From Flavobacteriaceae bacterium Ga0077528 (GTDB lineage: Bacteria; Bacteroidota; Bacteroidia; Flavobacteriales; Flavobacteriaceae): DNA of 64,000 nt. Where the stretch lies: positions 1 to 64,000 of the forward strand of contig LNDX01000005.1 in the NCBI GenBank assembly GCA_001464475.1, written 5' to 3'. The stretch's first letter is position 1; each line of letters opens with the position of its first letter. Position numbers and translations under genes: made by a program. The notes below the pieces were generated by a model, which did no database searches, was not told the DNA's origin, and was given only the letters and a program-made list of their open reading frames with translations. Of this stretch, positions 1-8,512 are shown piece after piece.

Positions 1-875
1 TCAGATATACTCGGGTCTTGATAGTTGTTAGGATTTGGACCACCAGCGCCACTACTTTCCGAAGAACCTCCTCCAGTATATGCTCCTCCACCAACGCTAC
101 CAAACCATCCGTCTCCAGGATTGTTACTACCACTAGTTAAACCTCCACTATTGCTTGATCCACTTCCTCCTGTCGAACTACTTCCTCCTGTCGAACTACT
201 ACTTCCTCCTGTCGAACCAGCACCACCTGAGCTTCCGCCGCCACCTCCACCAGATCCACTTCCACTGCATGGAAAAAACCAATATATTATACTACCAATC
301 ATTTCACCGTTTTCATTATAAACGGCTTCAATTTTTAAAACTACAGGATCGCAAGGACCACCGAATGTTTCATTTTGTAGTTTTGTTATTTCTGTTTTGT
401 TGGTCAAATCAAGATATTCCTTATTTTCAATTTTTTGCTTTTCGAATTCTGTTAAAGTATATTTTGACAAATAAGCATTTACTTCATTATTCTTTTGAGT
501 AATTACAAGATTTTCTGTTTTCTCTGTTTCGTCATCTCTGTAAACAGGAAAAGTATACGATTTGTAATCTCCATTTTCTATCAAAAGTATTTTATCGGTA
601 TCAATTGAAAAATTATATTGACTTAGATAAACAAGTCTTGAACTTAATCCAGCTTGGTTTGAAGTTTTTGCCAAGCTAATTTTATTTTCAACTTCTTGAA
701 ACTCTCTAAATGCTTTTTGGTTCTTTTTGAGTTCATTAAATGTCACATAGCGTGATGTTGCTTTTGCTTTTGACAAATTGTCGGCTTCATACAGTTCGTC
801 TTTATTACAACTTGTAAAAAAGACAATTAGACATAAAAGCAATGTCTTTGTAATTTGTTTTAATTTTTTTTTCAT
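1..875 (-). CDS. Lipoprotein with Ser/Gly repeat linker, C-terminus beyond window
   Basis: The gene runs off the left edge: 291 codons are present and no stop is seen. The start at 875 gives MKKK, a hydrophobic stretch and a lipobox ending FTSC at about residue 23, so this is a predicted outer-membrane lipoprotein. Residues about 40-200 form a domain with segments such as YVTFNELKK, YKSYTFPVYRDD and NLVITQ, a pattern I associate with Flavobacteriaceae lipoproteins of unknown function. A cysteine-containing segment (FGGPCDP, FFPCSG) follows, then about 90 residues of Ser/Gly/Thr with repeated STGGSS. Family members often carry a variable C-terminal domain after such a linker; here it lies outside the window, so a toxin or enzyme tip can be neither claimed nor excluded. 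Confidence is high that the gene is real and low on function. Confidence 0.8.
   Translation of the reverse strand, partial: MKKKLKQITKTLLLCLIVFFTSCNKDELYEADNLSKAKATSRYVTFNELKKNQKAFREFQEVENKISLAKTSNQAGLSSRLVYLSQYNFSIDTDKILLIENGDYKSYTFPVYRDDETEKTENLVITQKNNEVNAYLSKYTLTEFEKQKIENKEYLDLTNKTEITKLQNETFGGPCDPVVLKIEAVYNENGEMIGSIIYWFFPCSGSGSGGGGGGSSGGAGSTGGSSSSTGGSSSTGGSGSSNSGGLTSGSNNPGDGWFGSVGGGAYTGGGSSESSGAGGPNPNNYQDPSIS
163..216 (-). repeat. In-frame tandem repeat encoding STGGSS units
   Basis: Three identical 15-nt copies of CTTCCTCCTGTCGAA begin at 163, 181 and 202, with periods of 18 and 21 nt. Both periods are multiples of three, so copy-number changes would alter the length of the Ser/Gly linker without shifting the frame. 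Confidence 0.8.
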
Positions 876-1178
876 CTTTCCGTTGGTTTTAAATAAATCA
901 TTTTTTTACGATTTTGGTTTAATATATCTCACAACCAGAGTATAAGTCTTACGCTAGTAATCCTATTACACCAAATATTTGCTAGCATTAGGATTACAAA
1001 TGCTAATTTACATTTCGCTAATTTAATAAATATTCTACTACTAAAACCAAGTAGAACTACCTATTTCATTCAAAGATAAAAAAGTGTTTTATAAATATTT
1101 TACGGAAAACCGTAAAGTGGTAAAAAATAATTTACAACCATTTCTTTTCGCTTTCAGTAGTATCCAAAATATATGTCA
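876..1178. other. Noncoding stretch with two dyads
   Basis: I see no gene in these 303 bases. Two inverted repeats are present: GTAATCCT (957-964) with AGGATTAC (990-997), and a tight hairpin TTTACGG-AAAA-CCGTAAA (1099-1116). Either could be an operator or attenuator for the minus-strand lipoprotein gene. No clear TAnnTTTG promoter was found. Confidence 0.4.
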
Positions 1179-1361
1179 TTATAATTTCATAAGTTCAGAA
1201 AAAACAAGATAGATTCCCAATAGATAAAGTCCAAATAGACCTCCAATTATTCGTATTTTATAACCATCTATTGGTTTCTTGCTTTTTGTCATTTCTCTCA
1301 CAAAAAGCCAAAAAGAAACAATCGATAAAAATAGACCAAATAATAAATCATATAAGTTCAT
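1179..1361 (-). CDS. Small two-helix membrane protein
   Basis: The product is 60 residues with two hydrophobic helices (about 5-20 and 38-55) separated by a basic loop, KSKKPIDGYK. The start lies 4 nt after the stop of the upstream frameshifted gene, so the two probably share a transcript. I do not recognise the family. It could be an accessory or immunity-type membrane protein of the neighbouring lipoprotein, but only the position suggests this. Confidence 0.5.
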   Translation of the reverse strand: MNLYDLLFGLFLSIVSFWLFVREMTKSKKPIDGYKIRIIGGLFGLYLLGIYLVFSELMKL

Positions 1362-1365
1362 TTAA

Positions 1366-1874
1366 TCAGTTTTTATAATTCAAACTAGAACTTGGGGCAA
1401 GAATTGGTGGGGCAGGTAACATTTTATCAAAGTTTTCAAACTTCACATTTCTATTTAAGGGCTTCAGTAAATCTAAAAATTGAATACTACTCATGGTTTC
1501 TTCAAAATTCCAAAACTCTTTTGGTCCTTTCTTGCCATGCAACATTACTCTTTTTTTGTACATTTCAAATGCTATTGTCGTTCCATCTTCTACATCACTA
1601 TTTAATTGAACAGAATCTTTTATAAATTAACTTTCCAAACAATTTTATCTAATTCATTTCTGGTAATTTCATCAAGTAAAAAGTAGTAAGTTCCTTTTTT
1701 ACCAAAAGGATATCTGTCATAGAAATACACTGTATCAGATGATGTAAACTTTAAATAATAACTATACCTAATATTTCCTTTGAAATAAGTAAAACTAGAG
1801 TAACAACGTTTTTTATTCTCAGAACAACTATAAAATAAAACACATAATATTATAACTAAGAGATAGGTTTTCAT
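1366..1874 (-). pseudogene. Frameshifted small lipoprotein gene
   Basis: Two adjoining open frames join into one plausible protein of about 170 residues. The first (from 1874) starts MKTYLLVIILC with a lipobox ending YSC and stops at 1620 after KIVWKVNL. The second frame continues from 1620 as KDSVQLNSD...EDGTTIAFEMYKKRV and ends at 1366 with LNYKN. The second frame has no start codon at the junction and reads smoothly only as a continuation. The break lies in the AT-rich run at 1618-1630 and is repaired by adding one base. I infer a one-base deletion, either a real mutation or a sequencing error. No slippery heptamer that would favour programmed shifting is visible. Function is unknown. Confidence 0.65.
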
Positions 1875-1917
1875 ATAATTACTATTTTTCTATAATTGTC
1901 TTGAAATATATAAAAAA

Positions 1918-3156
1918 TCACACAATCTTTTTACCTTCAATAATCACGCTATCAATTAAATCGGTTCCAAAGCAATAGGGTAGTTGGTAGAAAGAGGTAA
2001 CTTCTTTACTTATAATGATGTTGGCTTTTTTACCTAAAGTGATACTTCCGTGAGTTTTTTCTAATCCCATGGCGTAGGCGCCGTTTATTGTAGCTGCATT
2101 TATAGCTTCTTCTGGTGTCATTTTCATTTTGATACAAGCTGTAGCAACTACAAAATTCATATTACCTGATGGTGTAGTTCCTGGATTAAAATCGGTGGCT
2201 AACGCTAAAGGCAAACCTGCGTTCAACATTCGGCGTGCTGGCGTGTAAGGAATGCTGATAAAATAGGAGCAAGAAGGCAAAGCCACTGGCATGGTTTCGG
2301 TATTTTTTAGAACTTCAATGTCTTCGTCGGTAACTACTTCAAGATGATCTACAGAAAGAGCGTTGTGTTTTACGCAAGCTGCAATTCCGTTAATAGCGTT
2401 GAATTGGTTAACGTGAATTTTGGAACGCAATCCGTATTTTTTTCCAGCTTCCATGATTCTTTCGGTTTCTTCTACAGAGAAATAACCAGTTTCGCAGAAA
2501 GCATCGATATAATCAGCTAAGTTTTCTTGAGCGATTTTTGGAAGCATTTCATTTATTATCAAATCGATATAGCCAGAATGGTTTTCTTTGTATTCAACAG
2601 GAAATGCATGTGCGCCAAGAAAAGTAGCTTTTATGGCAATCGGATAATTTTGAGCAAGTTTCTTAATCACACGAAGCATTTTGATTTCGCCATCAACAGT
2701 CAAACCGTAACCCGATTTGATTTCGACTGCACCAGTTCCTTGTTTGATGACTTCTTTAAGACGAGCTTTCGATTGGTTGTAAAGTTCTTCTTCTGAAGTT
2801 TCGTTTAGTTTTTTGGCTGAATTTAAGATGCCGCCACCACGATTGGCTATTTCTTCGTAACTCAATCCGTTGATTCTATCTACAAATTCTTGAATGCGAT
2901 TGCCTGCATAAACAATATGTGTATGACTGTCACACCAAGCCGGAAGCACTACTTTTCCGGTAGCGTCAATAGTTTCATCAGCATTAATCTTTGGGCAATT
3001 TTCCATTAAACCAAAGTCGGCAATTAGGTCGTTTTCTATTAATAAATAAGCGTTTTTTATAGAAGGTAGAATAGCCATTTCGCTGCCAGAAACTTTTCTA
3101 ATGGATGCGTCTCTAACTTGAAGTAACTCTTGAATGTTGGTGATTAGTGTTGTCAT
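1918..3156 (-). CDS. hutI: Imidazolonepropionase
   Basis: HutI hydrolyses 4-imidazolone-5-propanoate to N-formimino-L-glutamate, the third step of histidine degradation, in the cytoplasm. The 412-residue length is normal. It is an amidohydrolase: the metal-binding HTH lies at residues 78-80 (DSHTHIVYAG), FLGAHAFP near 187, HVNQFN near 252, VDHLE near 275 and ATDFNPGT near 326. The start MTTLITNIQE suits the family. The other hut genes are not in the window, so the gene stands alone here. It is divergent from corA across a 69-bp gap. Confidence 0.95.
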   Translation of the reverse strand: MTTLITNIQELLQVRDASIRKVSGSEMAILPSIKNAYLLIENDLIADFGLMENCPKINADETIDATGKVVLPAWCDSHTHIVYAGNRIQEFVDRINGLSYEEIANRGGGILNSAKKLNETSEEELYNQSKARLKEVIKQGTGAVEIKSGYGLTVDGEIKMLRVIKKLAQNYPIAIKATFLGAHAFPVEYKENHSGYIDLIINEMLPKIAQENLADYIDAFCETGYFSVEETERIMEAGKKYGLRSKIHVNQFNAINGIAACVKHNALSVDHLEVVTDEDIEVLKNTETMPVALPSCSYFISIPYTPARRMLNAGLPLALATDFNPGTTPSGNMNFVVATACIKMKMTPEEAINAATINGAYAMGLEKTHGSITLGKKANIIISKEVTSFYQLPYCFGTDLIDSVIIEGKKIV

Positions 3157-3225
3157 GAAACTAAATTTCCGTAAAATTACTTTTTAAATAATAATAATTT
3201 CTAAATTTAGACAAAATTTGAATTC

Positions 3226-4296
3226 GTGAGAAAAATTAAATATAAAAAAGGAAGAAAAGTAATCCCTAGTTTTTTTGACTACACTGGAGTTCACAAGCAA
3301 ATAAAAACAGAATTGCAATTGTTTGTTTATGATACTAACGATATTACGGAATTTGAAGAATTAAACGTTCATGAAATAGGCGCAAATGTAGATTTGAATA
3401 AAGTAAATTGGCTTAATGTTCATGGGTTAAATAATATTGAAGTTATAAAATCAGTTGGAGACTATTTGAAAGTGGACAATTTTATGCTTGGAGATATTTT
3501 AAACACCACAAAACGAACTAAACTAGACGAATACCACGATGTTTTGTTTTTTAATATTAAATCGTTGTTGCCAGTTGAAAATTCGGATAATATTAATGTG
3601 GAGCAAATTAGTTTTCTTTTAAAAAATGATATTTTAGTTTCTTTTCAAGAGAAGCGTAGTGATTTTTTTACTCATATTCGTGAACGTATTCGAACTCATT
3701 CTGGAATTGTACGTGAAAAAAAAGCTGACTATTTACTTTATTTATTGTTAGATGCTGTAATGGAAAATTTCTACATTACAATAGAAAATGAAGAAGACAG
3801 AGTAGAAGAGTTGATTAATGTTTCTAAAACAAGTACAAGTCCAGATATTTTAATTCAAATTGAAAAACATCGTGACAACTTTAATTTTTTAAAACGTTCA
3901 ATTATTCCTTTAAGGGATTCGTTGTATTCTATAAAAAGTATGAAAGACGACAATGTTTTTAATAGTATAGAATTAGAAAACTATAGTTTCTTTGATCGTT
4001 TACATCAAAAATGTTTAGAACTTTTGGAACAAATTGAATATGATTCGGCTTCATTAGATAGTGCTTCTAACTTTTATTTTTCAACTCAAAATCATAAGTT
4101 GAATGAAGTAATGAAAACATTAACTGTGGTTTCGGTGTTTTTTATGCCTTTAACTTTTATAGTTGGAGTCTATGGAATGAATTTTGACAACATGCCTGAA
4201 TTGCATTGGGAATATGGTTATTTTATTGTTCTTGGATTCATGTTGTTATTGCTTTTGGGAATGATTTATTATTTTAAAAAGAAGAAATGGTATTGA
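3226..4296 (+). CDS. corA: CorA-type magnesium/cobalt channel
   Basis: This is a CorA-family divalent cation channel of the inner membrane, normally a homopentamer. The 356 residues comprise a long cytoplasmic funnel domain and two C-terminal transmembrane helices. The signature YGMNF lies at the end of the first helix (VVSVFFMPLTFIVGVYGMNF), and the second helix is followed by a lysine-rich tail. The start is GTG at 3226 (MRKIKYKKG); no in-frame ATG fits better. It is monocistronic, with the HutI gene divergent upstream. Confidence 0.93.
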   Translation: MRKIKYKKGRKVIPSFFDYTGVHKQIKTELQLFVYDTNDITEFEELNVHEIGANVDLNKVNWLNVHGLNNIEVIKSVGDYLKVDNFMLGDILNTTKRTKLDEYHDVLFFNIKSLLPVENSDNINVEQISFLLKNDILVSFQEKRSDFFTHIRERIRTHSGIVREKKADYLLYLLLDAVMENFYITIENEEDRVEELINVSKTSTSPDILIQIEKHRDNFNFLKRSIIPLRDSLYSIKSMKDDNVFNSIELENYSFFDRLHQKCLELLEQIEYDSASLDSASNFYFSTQNHKLNEVMKTLTVVSVFFMPLTFIVGVYGMNFDNMPELHWEYGYFIVLGFMLLLLLGMIYYFKKKKWY

Positions 4297-4392
4297 TTGT
4301 TTAAAAAGTAGTTAATAATTATTTGAGAATTATTGCTCATAAGAAAATTATCAATTACCTTTGACCTGTATATACATTAAATTCTGTAAAAC

Positions 4393-4560
4393 ATGTTTAC
4401 TTTACAACAGTATTTAGGCTTCTTACTTTTCTTAACCATTTTAACCATTGGTTTTTGGTTAATGATTTTCTTAATTCACTTTGTATTCTATTGGATATTC
4501 GGTGCTACAAGAGAGTTATTGAAAGAAAGAAAAGCTAACAGAGAATTAGAACAAGCTTAA
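4393..4560 (+). CDS. Small membrane protein, 55 aa
   Basis: An ATG at 4393 opens a 55-codon frame: MFTLQQYLGF, two closely spaced hydrophobic segments (about 8-37), then a charged tail rich in Lys, Arg and Glu (ELLKERKANRELEQA). A strong terminator follows directly at 4579, which supports a real transcription unit. It is probably a single-gene unit or the last gene after corA. Function unknown. Confidence 0.65.
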   Translation: MFTLQQYLGFLLFLTILTIGFWLMIFLIHFVFYWIFGATRELLKERKANRELEQA

Positions 4561-4578
4561 TTGTTTTGTTTTAAAAAT

Positions 4579-4610
4579 AAAAAAGTCCCAAGTAATTGGG
4601 ACTTTTTTTT
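4579..4610 (+). terminator. Rho-independent terminator
   Basis: The stem AAAAGTCCCA (4581-4590) pairs with TGGGACTTTT (4597-4606) around a 6-nt loop and is followed by T residues. It ends the small membrane protein transcript. Confidence 0.85.
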
Positions 4611-4691
4611 ATGCAGTTTGGTTATTATTAACCTGGATAATCTCCACCACCTTCGTCTTGATTTCTCTTAGGTTGTCTATCTCTTTCATTT

Positions 4692-7052
4692 TTAGGTTTG
4701 CGAAAGCGTTACTTGACGCACTCTCCATTGCATTTCAGCATAAGAGTTTATAAAATTAGGAATATTAGTTTCCATTATTCTTTTTCTAGAATTAAAAACG
4801 TCACTTACATTTAAAGAAAGTGTTCCTTTATCTTTAAGAACATCTTTGCTGAAAGCAAGATTCATAGCAAAAACACCTAAACTTCTACCTTGAGCATTGG
4901 TTTGCGGACCATTATAGGTTGCATTGGTTTGCCAATCAATCTTTTTAGGCAAAGTTACTTTAGATGTTAGTCTTGCTGTCCATGCGGTTGCGACGTTATC
5001 AAAGTTTTGAGTTACCTGATTGTTTAAGAAATTAGTGTAAGTAAAATCTCCTTGCGTTTCTACTCTAAATAAATTGAAGTTAGTGTTTAATTTCCACCAT
5101 TTGTAAGGAGAATAATTTAAAGTGAATTCAAAACCAGCTCTATATTCTGTAGCAAGGTTTATTGGTGAACTTAAGATAACTGGAATTCCATTTACAAAAG
5201 CACCAGATTCTTTTCTTACAAATTGAAATGCATCAGTTGTTTTATTTACATATAAAGAAGTATTTAATGTAAACTTCTCCCAACTTTTCAAGAATCCTAA
5301 ATCTATAGCATCTGTAAAAGCTGGATCTAAATCAGGATTTCCTTGAAAGATATTGATGTTACTTGAGTAGTTACTAAAAGGATTAATTTGTCTTCCTCTT
5401 GGTCTTTGAATTCTTCTGCTATAGCTGATAGAAGCATTTGTTTTATCTGATATTTCATAAGTAAAGAAAGCACTTGGAAAGAAATTGTTATATCGTTTGT
5501 TATTAAAATCACTTGTTGTAATTTGATTTACATCAATATCAGAATCTTCCCAACGCATACCCAACAAAACAGATAATTTTTTTACTTTAAATCCGTATTG
5601 AGAATAAAGTGCATGTACTTTTTCTTTGTAAACTAAATTATTTGTGAAAAGAGTATTTACAACTCCTTCATTAAAAACAGTTACATCTGTACCTTGTTCT
5701 AAAAAATCGCCACGATATCCAGCTTCAAGTTGCATTGACTTACCTAATGGCAAAACATAATCTGCTTGAATTAAATTACGACTTTGTCTTTGAATATTAA
5801 CTGTTGCATCAGTACCATCTTGACTATCTATAATTGTTGCTATGTTGTCATCGTTGTTTTTAGAAAACTGAGTATCTATAGTTAATTTATGACCATCTTT
5901 TTTGAATTTTTTCAATAAATTAGATGAAAATTCAATGTTTTCACTTTTCCCATCTTCAAAGTTAATACGTGTTTGTTTGTTGTTCAAACTCGAATTAGCA
6001 TATTGTCTATCAAAGAAAACATTATCTTGGTTGTCACCAGATATTTTACGATAGTTAACAGTATTTGTCCAAGTAGTATTTTTGTCTAAAAACCATTCAG
6101 CACCAAAGTTTCCGTTGTAACCTTTATTTATTCTATCATTATCTCTTGTTTCATTAATAAAATTAGGAGAAGATGCACCAACATTCAAATAATTAGTTTC
6201 TAACAAAGAGTTACCAGGATTATTTCTGTAATTATAACCTTGTGTTGTAAATAAGTTGAATTCACCTGTTTTGTAATTCAAGTTTCCACTCAAACCATGG
6301 TTATCAGGATAACCTGTGGTTGCAATGATTACACCATTTAATCCGTTGGTTTTACCTTTTTTAAGGATGATGTTTAATAAACCTCCACCACCTTCAGCGT
6401 CATATCTTGCTGATGGATTGGTAATAACTTCAACTTTGTCAATGGCATCAGCAGGAATCATTCTTAAAGCGTCATTGATATTAATGGCGTTAGAAGGTTT
6501 TCCGTCTATAAGAATTCTAACATTTTCGTTTCCTCTTAAACTTACATTACCTTCAGCACTTACAGCAACAGAAGGAATATTGTCTAAAACATCACTTACT
6601 GTTCCTCCTTTTACCATTAAATCTTGTCCGACATTATAAACTTTTTTGTCTAGTTTTATTTCAACAGATGTTTTTTCTGAACGAATTACTACTTCATCTA
6701 GTTTTGTAGCTTCAGCTTCAAGAGAAATTGTGCCTAAATTTGTGTTTTCTTTAATAACTTTTCCTTTAATTTCGAGTGGTTTGAATGAAATAAACTCTAC
6801 TTTTACATTGTAAGTTCCTGGAGAAGCATCAAAGCTAAAATCACCTTTTGCATCTGTAATTCCACCGGCAGTAATTTTGTTTGTTGTAGTATTTACTAAC
6901 GATATTGTAGAATATTCTAAGGGTAGATTACTTACTTTTTCGGTAATTTTACCTGTTACTTTTACCTTTTTACCTTCAGGCTTTTGTTGCGAATAATTTA
7001 ATAGAGTGCTTAATAAAAAAGCTAAAGTTAAAAGGAATTTAATTTTTTTCAT
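4692..7052 (-). CDS. TonB-dependent receptor with altered C-terminus
   Basis: This is an outer-membrane receptor. A signal peptide (MKKIKFLLTLAFLLSTLLNYSQ) is followed by a carboxypeptidase-regulatory-like domain (about 30-120, GKITEKVSNLPLEYSTISL), a plug (DKKVYNVGQDLMVKGG, IRILIDGKPS) and a long beta barrel (OMP_b-brl type). The substrate is unknown. I chose the ATG at 7052, not the upstream one at 7082, because it begins the signal peptide and the promoter at 7090-7117 would leave almost no leader for 7082. The last residues read RQVTLSQT then stop. The next bases, in another frame down to 4628, encode KPKNERDRQPKRNQDEGG..DYPG, a tail typical of these receptors, so a short out-of-frame deletion seems to have removed the final barrel strand. 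Confidence 0.85.
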   Translation of the reverse strand: MKKIKFLLTLAFLLSTLLNYSQQKPEGKKVKVTGKITEKVSNLPLEYSTISLVNTTTNKITAGGITDAKGDFSFDASPGTYNVKVEFISFKPLEIKGKVIKENTNLGTISLEAEATKLDEVVIRSEKTSVEIKLDKKVYNVGQDLMVKGGTVSDVLDNIPSVAVSAEGNVSLRGNENVRILIDGKPSNAININDALRMIPADAIDKVEVITNPSARYDAEGGGGLLNIILKKGKTNGLNGVIIATTGYPDNHGLSGNLNYKTGEFNLFTTQGYNYRNNPGNSLLETNYLNVGASSPNFINETRDNDRINKGYNGNFGAEWFLDKNTTWTNTVNYRKISGDNQDNVFFDRQYANSSLNNKQTRINFEDGKSENIEFSSNLLKKFKKDGHKLTIDTQFSKNNDDNIATIIDSQDGTDATVNIQRQSRNLIQADYVLPLGKSMQLEAGYRGDFLEQGTDVTVFNEGVVNTLFTNNLVYKEKVHALYSQYGFKVKKLSVLLGMRWEDSDIDVNQITTSDFNNKRYNNFFPSAFFTYEISDKTNASISYSRRIQRPRGRQINPFSNYSSNINIFQGNPDLDPAFTDAIDLGFLKSWEKFTLNTSLYVNKTTDAFQFVRKESGAFVNGIPVILSSPINLATEYRAGFEFTLNYSPYKWWKLNTNFNLFRVETQGDFTYTNFLNNQVTQNFDNVATAWTARLTSKVTLPKKIDWQTNATYNGPQTNAQGRSLGVFAMNLAFSKDVLKDKGTLSLNVSDVFNSRKRIMETNIPNFINSYAEMQWRVRQVTLSQT

Positions 7053-7089
7053 GATTTGATGTTTATATTTCACAGTTCTCATTTGACTG

Positions 7090-7117
7090 CAAAAATAAAC
7101 TTTCGTTTAAGCAACAA
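7090..7117 (-). promoter_or_regulatory. Bacteroidetes-type promoter of the TonB receptor
   Basis: Read on the minus strand, TTG (7117-7115) is followed after 17 nt by TATTTTTG (7097-7090), matching the flavobacterial TTG-N17-23-TAnnTTTG pattern. Transcription would start near 7083, which supports the ATG at 7052. Confidence 0.65.
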
Positions 7118-7153
7118 ATCACAAAGGTTTGTTAAAAGTAAAATTGAATTAAT

Positions 7154-7495
7154 CTAAATAATTTCTTTAACTTTTTCAAATGGTCTGGCAATAACAGCTT
7201 TGTTTCCATTTACAGCTATAGGTCGTTCCATTAAAATAGGAAAATCAACCATAGATTGAATGATTTCTTTATCGGATAAAGTTTTCCCTTTAAAATTTTC
7301 AATCCAAATAGATTCTTTGGTTCTAATTAATTCTATTGGTTTGATATTCAGCTTTTTAATTATAACTTCTAATTCTTTGAAATTTAATGGATTTTCAAGA
7401 TATTTTACAATTTCAAATTCTTGCTTTGAATTTTCTATAAATGCCAAACATTCTCTAGATTTTCCACAACGTGGATTATGGTAAATTGTTATCAT
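7154..7495 (-). CDS. arsC: ArsC/Spx-family arsenate reductase-like protein
   Basis: The 113-residue product has a thioredoxin-like fold of the ArsC family. The N-terminal ITIYHNPRCGKSRE places the redox cysteine at residue 10. The later PILMERPIAVNG segment includes the conserved Arg-Pro pair. In true arsenate reductases this cysteine reduces arsenate with glutathione or glutaredoxin. No other arsenic genes are nearby, so a general thiol reductase (YffB-like) is possible. The family call is firm and the substrate is not. Confidence 0.85.
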   Translation of the reverse strand: MITIYHNPRCGKSRECLAFIENSKQEFEIVKYLENPLNFKELEVIIKKLNIKPIELIRTKESIWIENFKGKTLSDKEIIQSMVDFPILMERPIAVNGNKAVIARPFEKVKEII

Positions 7496-7567
7496 ATTTT
7501 TTTCTGTAAATTAAGTGAATATTGCAATAAATATAGTATTTTAGTAAAAAATAAATTTAACAGAATT

Positions 7568-8512
7568 ATGTTTATAGAACAAGGCGTAAAGAAAGAAAAT
7601 CCTTTTTGGAAATATATTGTAGGATCTATTTTAATCATTTTAGCTTCAACTATTGGTCAAATACCATTTGGTATTGCCGTTTTGATGAAAACCATGAAAT
7701 CTGGAACAATGCCAACCGATAGTGCTGGAATGTTGCGAGTTTTGGAATCTAATTTGTCTTTGTTTTTGATGATGCTTTCGTTTGTTTTTGCATTATTAGG
7801 CGTTTTTATCGTAATCAAATATTTTCACAAGCAAACCATTTTAGAAGTAACTACATCAAGAAGTAAAGTAGATTGGAGTAGAGTGTTTTTCTCTTTTGGG
7901 TTGTGGTCTATTTTTACAATATCGAGTGTTTTGTTGACCTATTATTTGAGTCCAGAAGAAATGATTTGGAATTTCAAACCCATTCCATTTGCAATTCTAG
8001 TGCTTATCGGAGTCATTTTAATACCAATACAAACAAGTACTGAAGAATATGTATTTAGAGGTTATTTGATGCAAGGATTTGCTAATCTTTCTAAAAACAA
8101 ATGGTTTCCATTACTAATGACTTCTGTAATTTTTGGAACCATGCATATTTTCAATCCAGAGATTGATAAAATGGGAAATATTGTTTTGGTTTATTACATC
8201 GGAACTGGTTTGTTTTTAGGAATAATAACACTAATGGATGAAGGAATGGAATTGGCTTTAGGATTTCATGCTGCGAATAACTTAGTGACTGCATTATTGG
8301 TTACTTCCGATTGGTCGGCTTTGCAAACGAATTCCATATTTAAAGATATTTCTGATCCATCGGCTGGGCTTGAAATTATTATTCCGGTTTTTGTGATTTT
8401 CCCATTACTATTACTTTTGTTTAGTAGGAAATACAAATGGTCCGATTGGAAAGAAAAATTGACTGGAGCTATAAAATATAAAACAACAATTAACGAATTA
8501 AACAATGACTAA
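7568..8512 (+). CDS. CPBP-family intramembrane metalloprotease
   Basis: This is an integral membrane protein of 314 residues with about eight helices. The CPBP/Abi motifs are present: EExxxR at 159-164 (STEEYVFRGYL), MHIFNP with H193, and FHAANN with H234, forming the predicted metal-dependent active site. Members process prenylated or peptide substrates in the membrane; the substrate here is unknown. The ATG at 7568 (MFIEQGVKKENPF) is preferred over upstream in-frame codons, which lie in the spacer. Its 3' end overlaps menE by 8 nt, so the two are probably co-transcribed and translationally coupled. Confidence 0.88.
   Translation: MFIEQGVKKENPFWKYIVGSILIILASTIGQIPFGIAVLMKTMKSGTMPTDSAGMLRVLESNLSLFLMMLSFVFALLGVFIVIKYFHKQTILEVTTSRSKVDWSRVFFSFGLWSIFTISSVLLTYYLSPEEMIWNFKPIPFAILVLIGVILIPIQTSTEEYVFRGYLMQGFANLSKNKWFPLLMTSVIFGTMHIFNPEIDKMGNIVLVYYIGTGLFLGIITLMDEGMELALGFHAANNLVTALLVTSDWSALQTNSIFKDISDPSAGLEIIIPVFVIFPLLLLLFSRKYKWSDWKEKLTGAIKYKTTINELNND

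Noticed and set aside
25..502. Two plus-strand open frames rich in Pro/Leu and Phe/His at the left edge
   Set aside because: They are antisense to the Ser/Gly linker and body of the minus-strand lipoprotein gene, whose frame has a signal peptide and natural composition.
1618..1630. Programmed -1 frameshifting in the small lipoprotein gene
   Set aside because: A -1 shift would restore the frame, but there is no X XXY YYZ slippery heptamer and no clear downstream structure; a one-base deletion explains it better.
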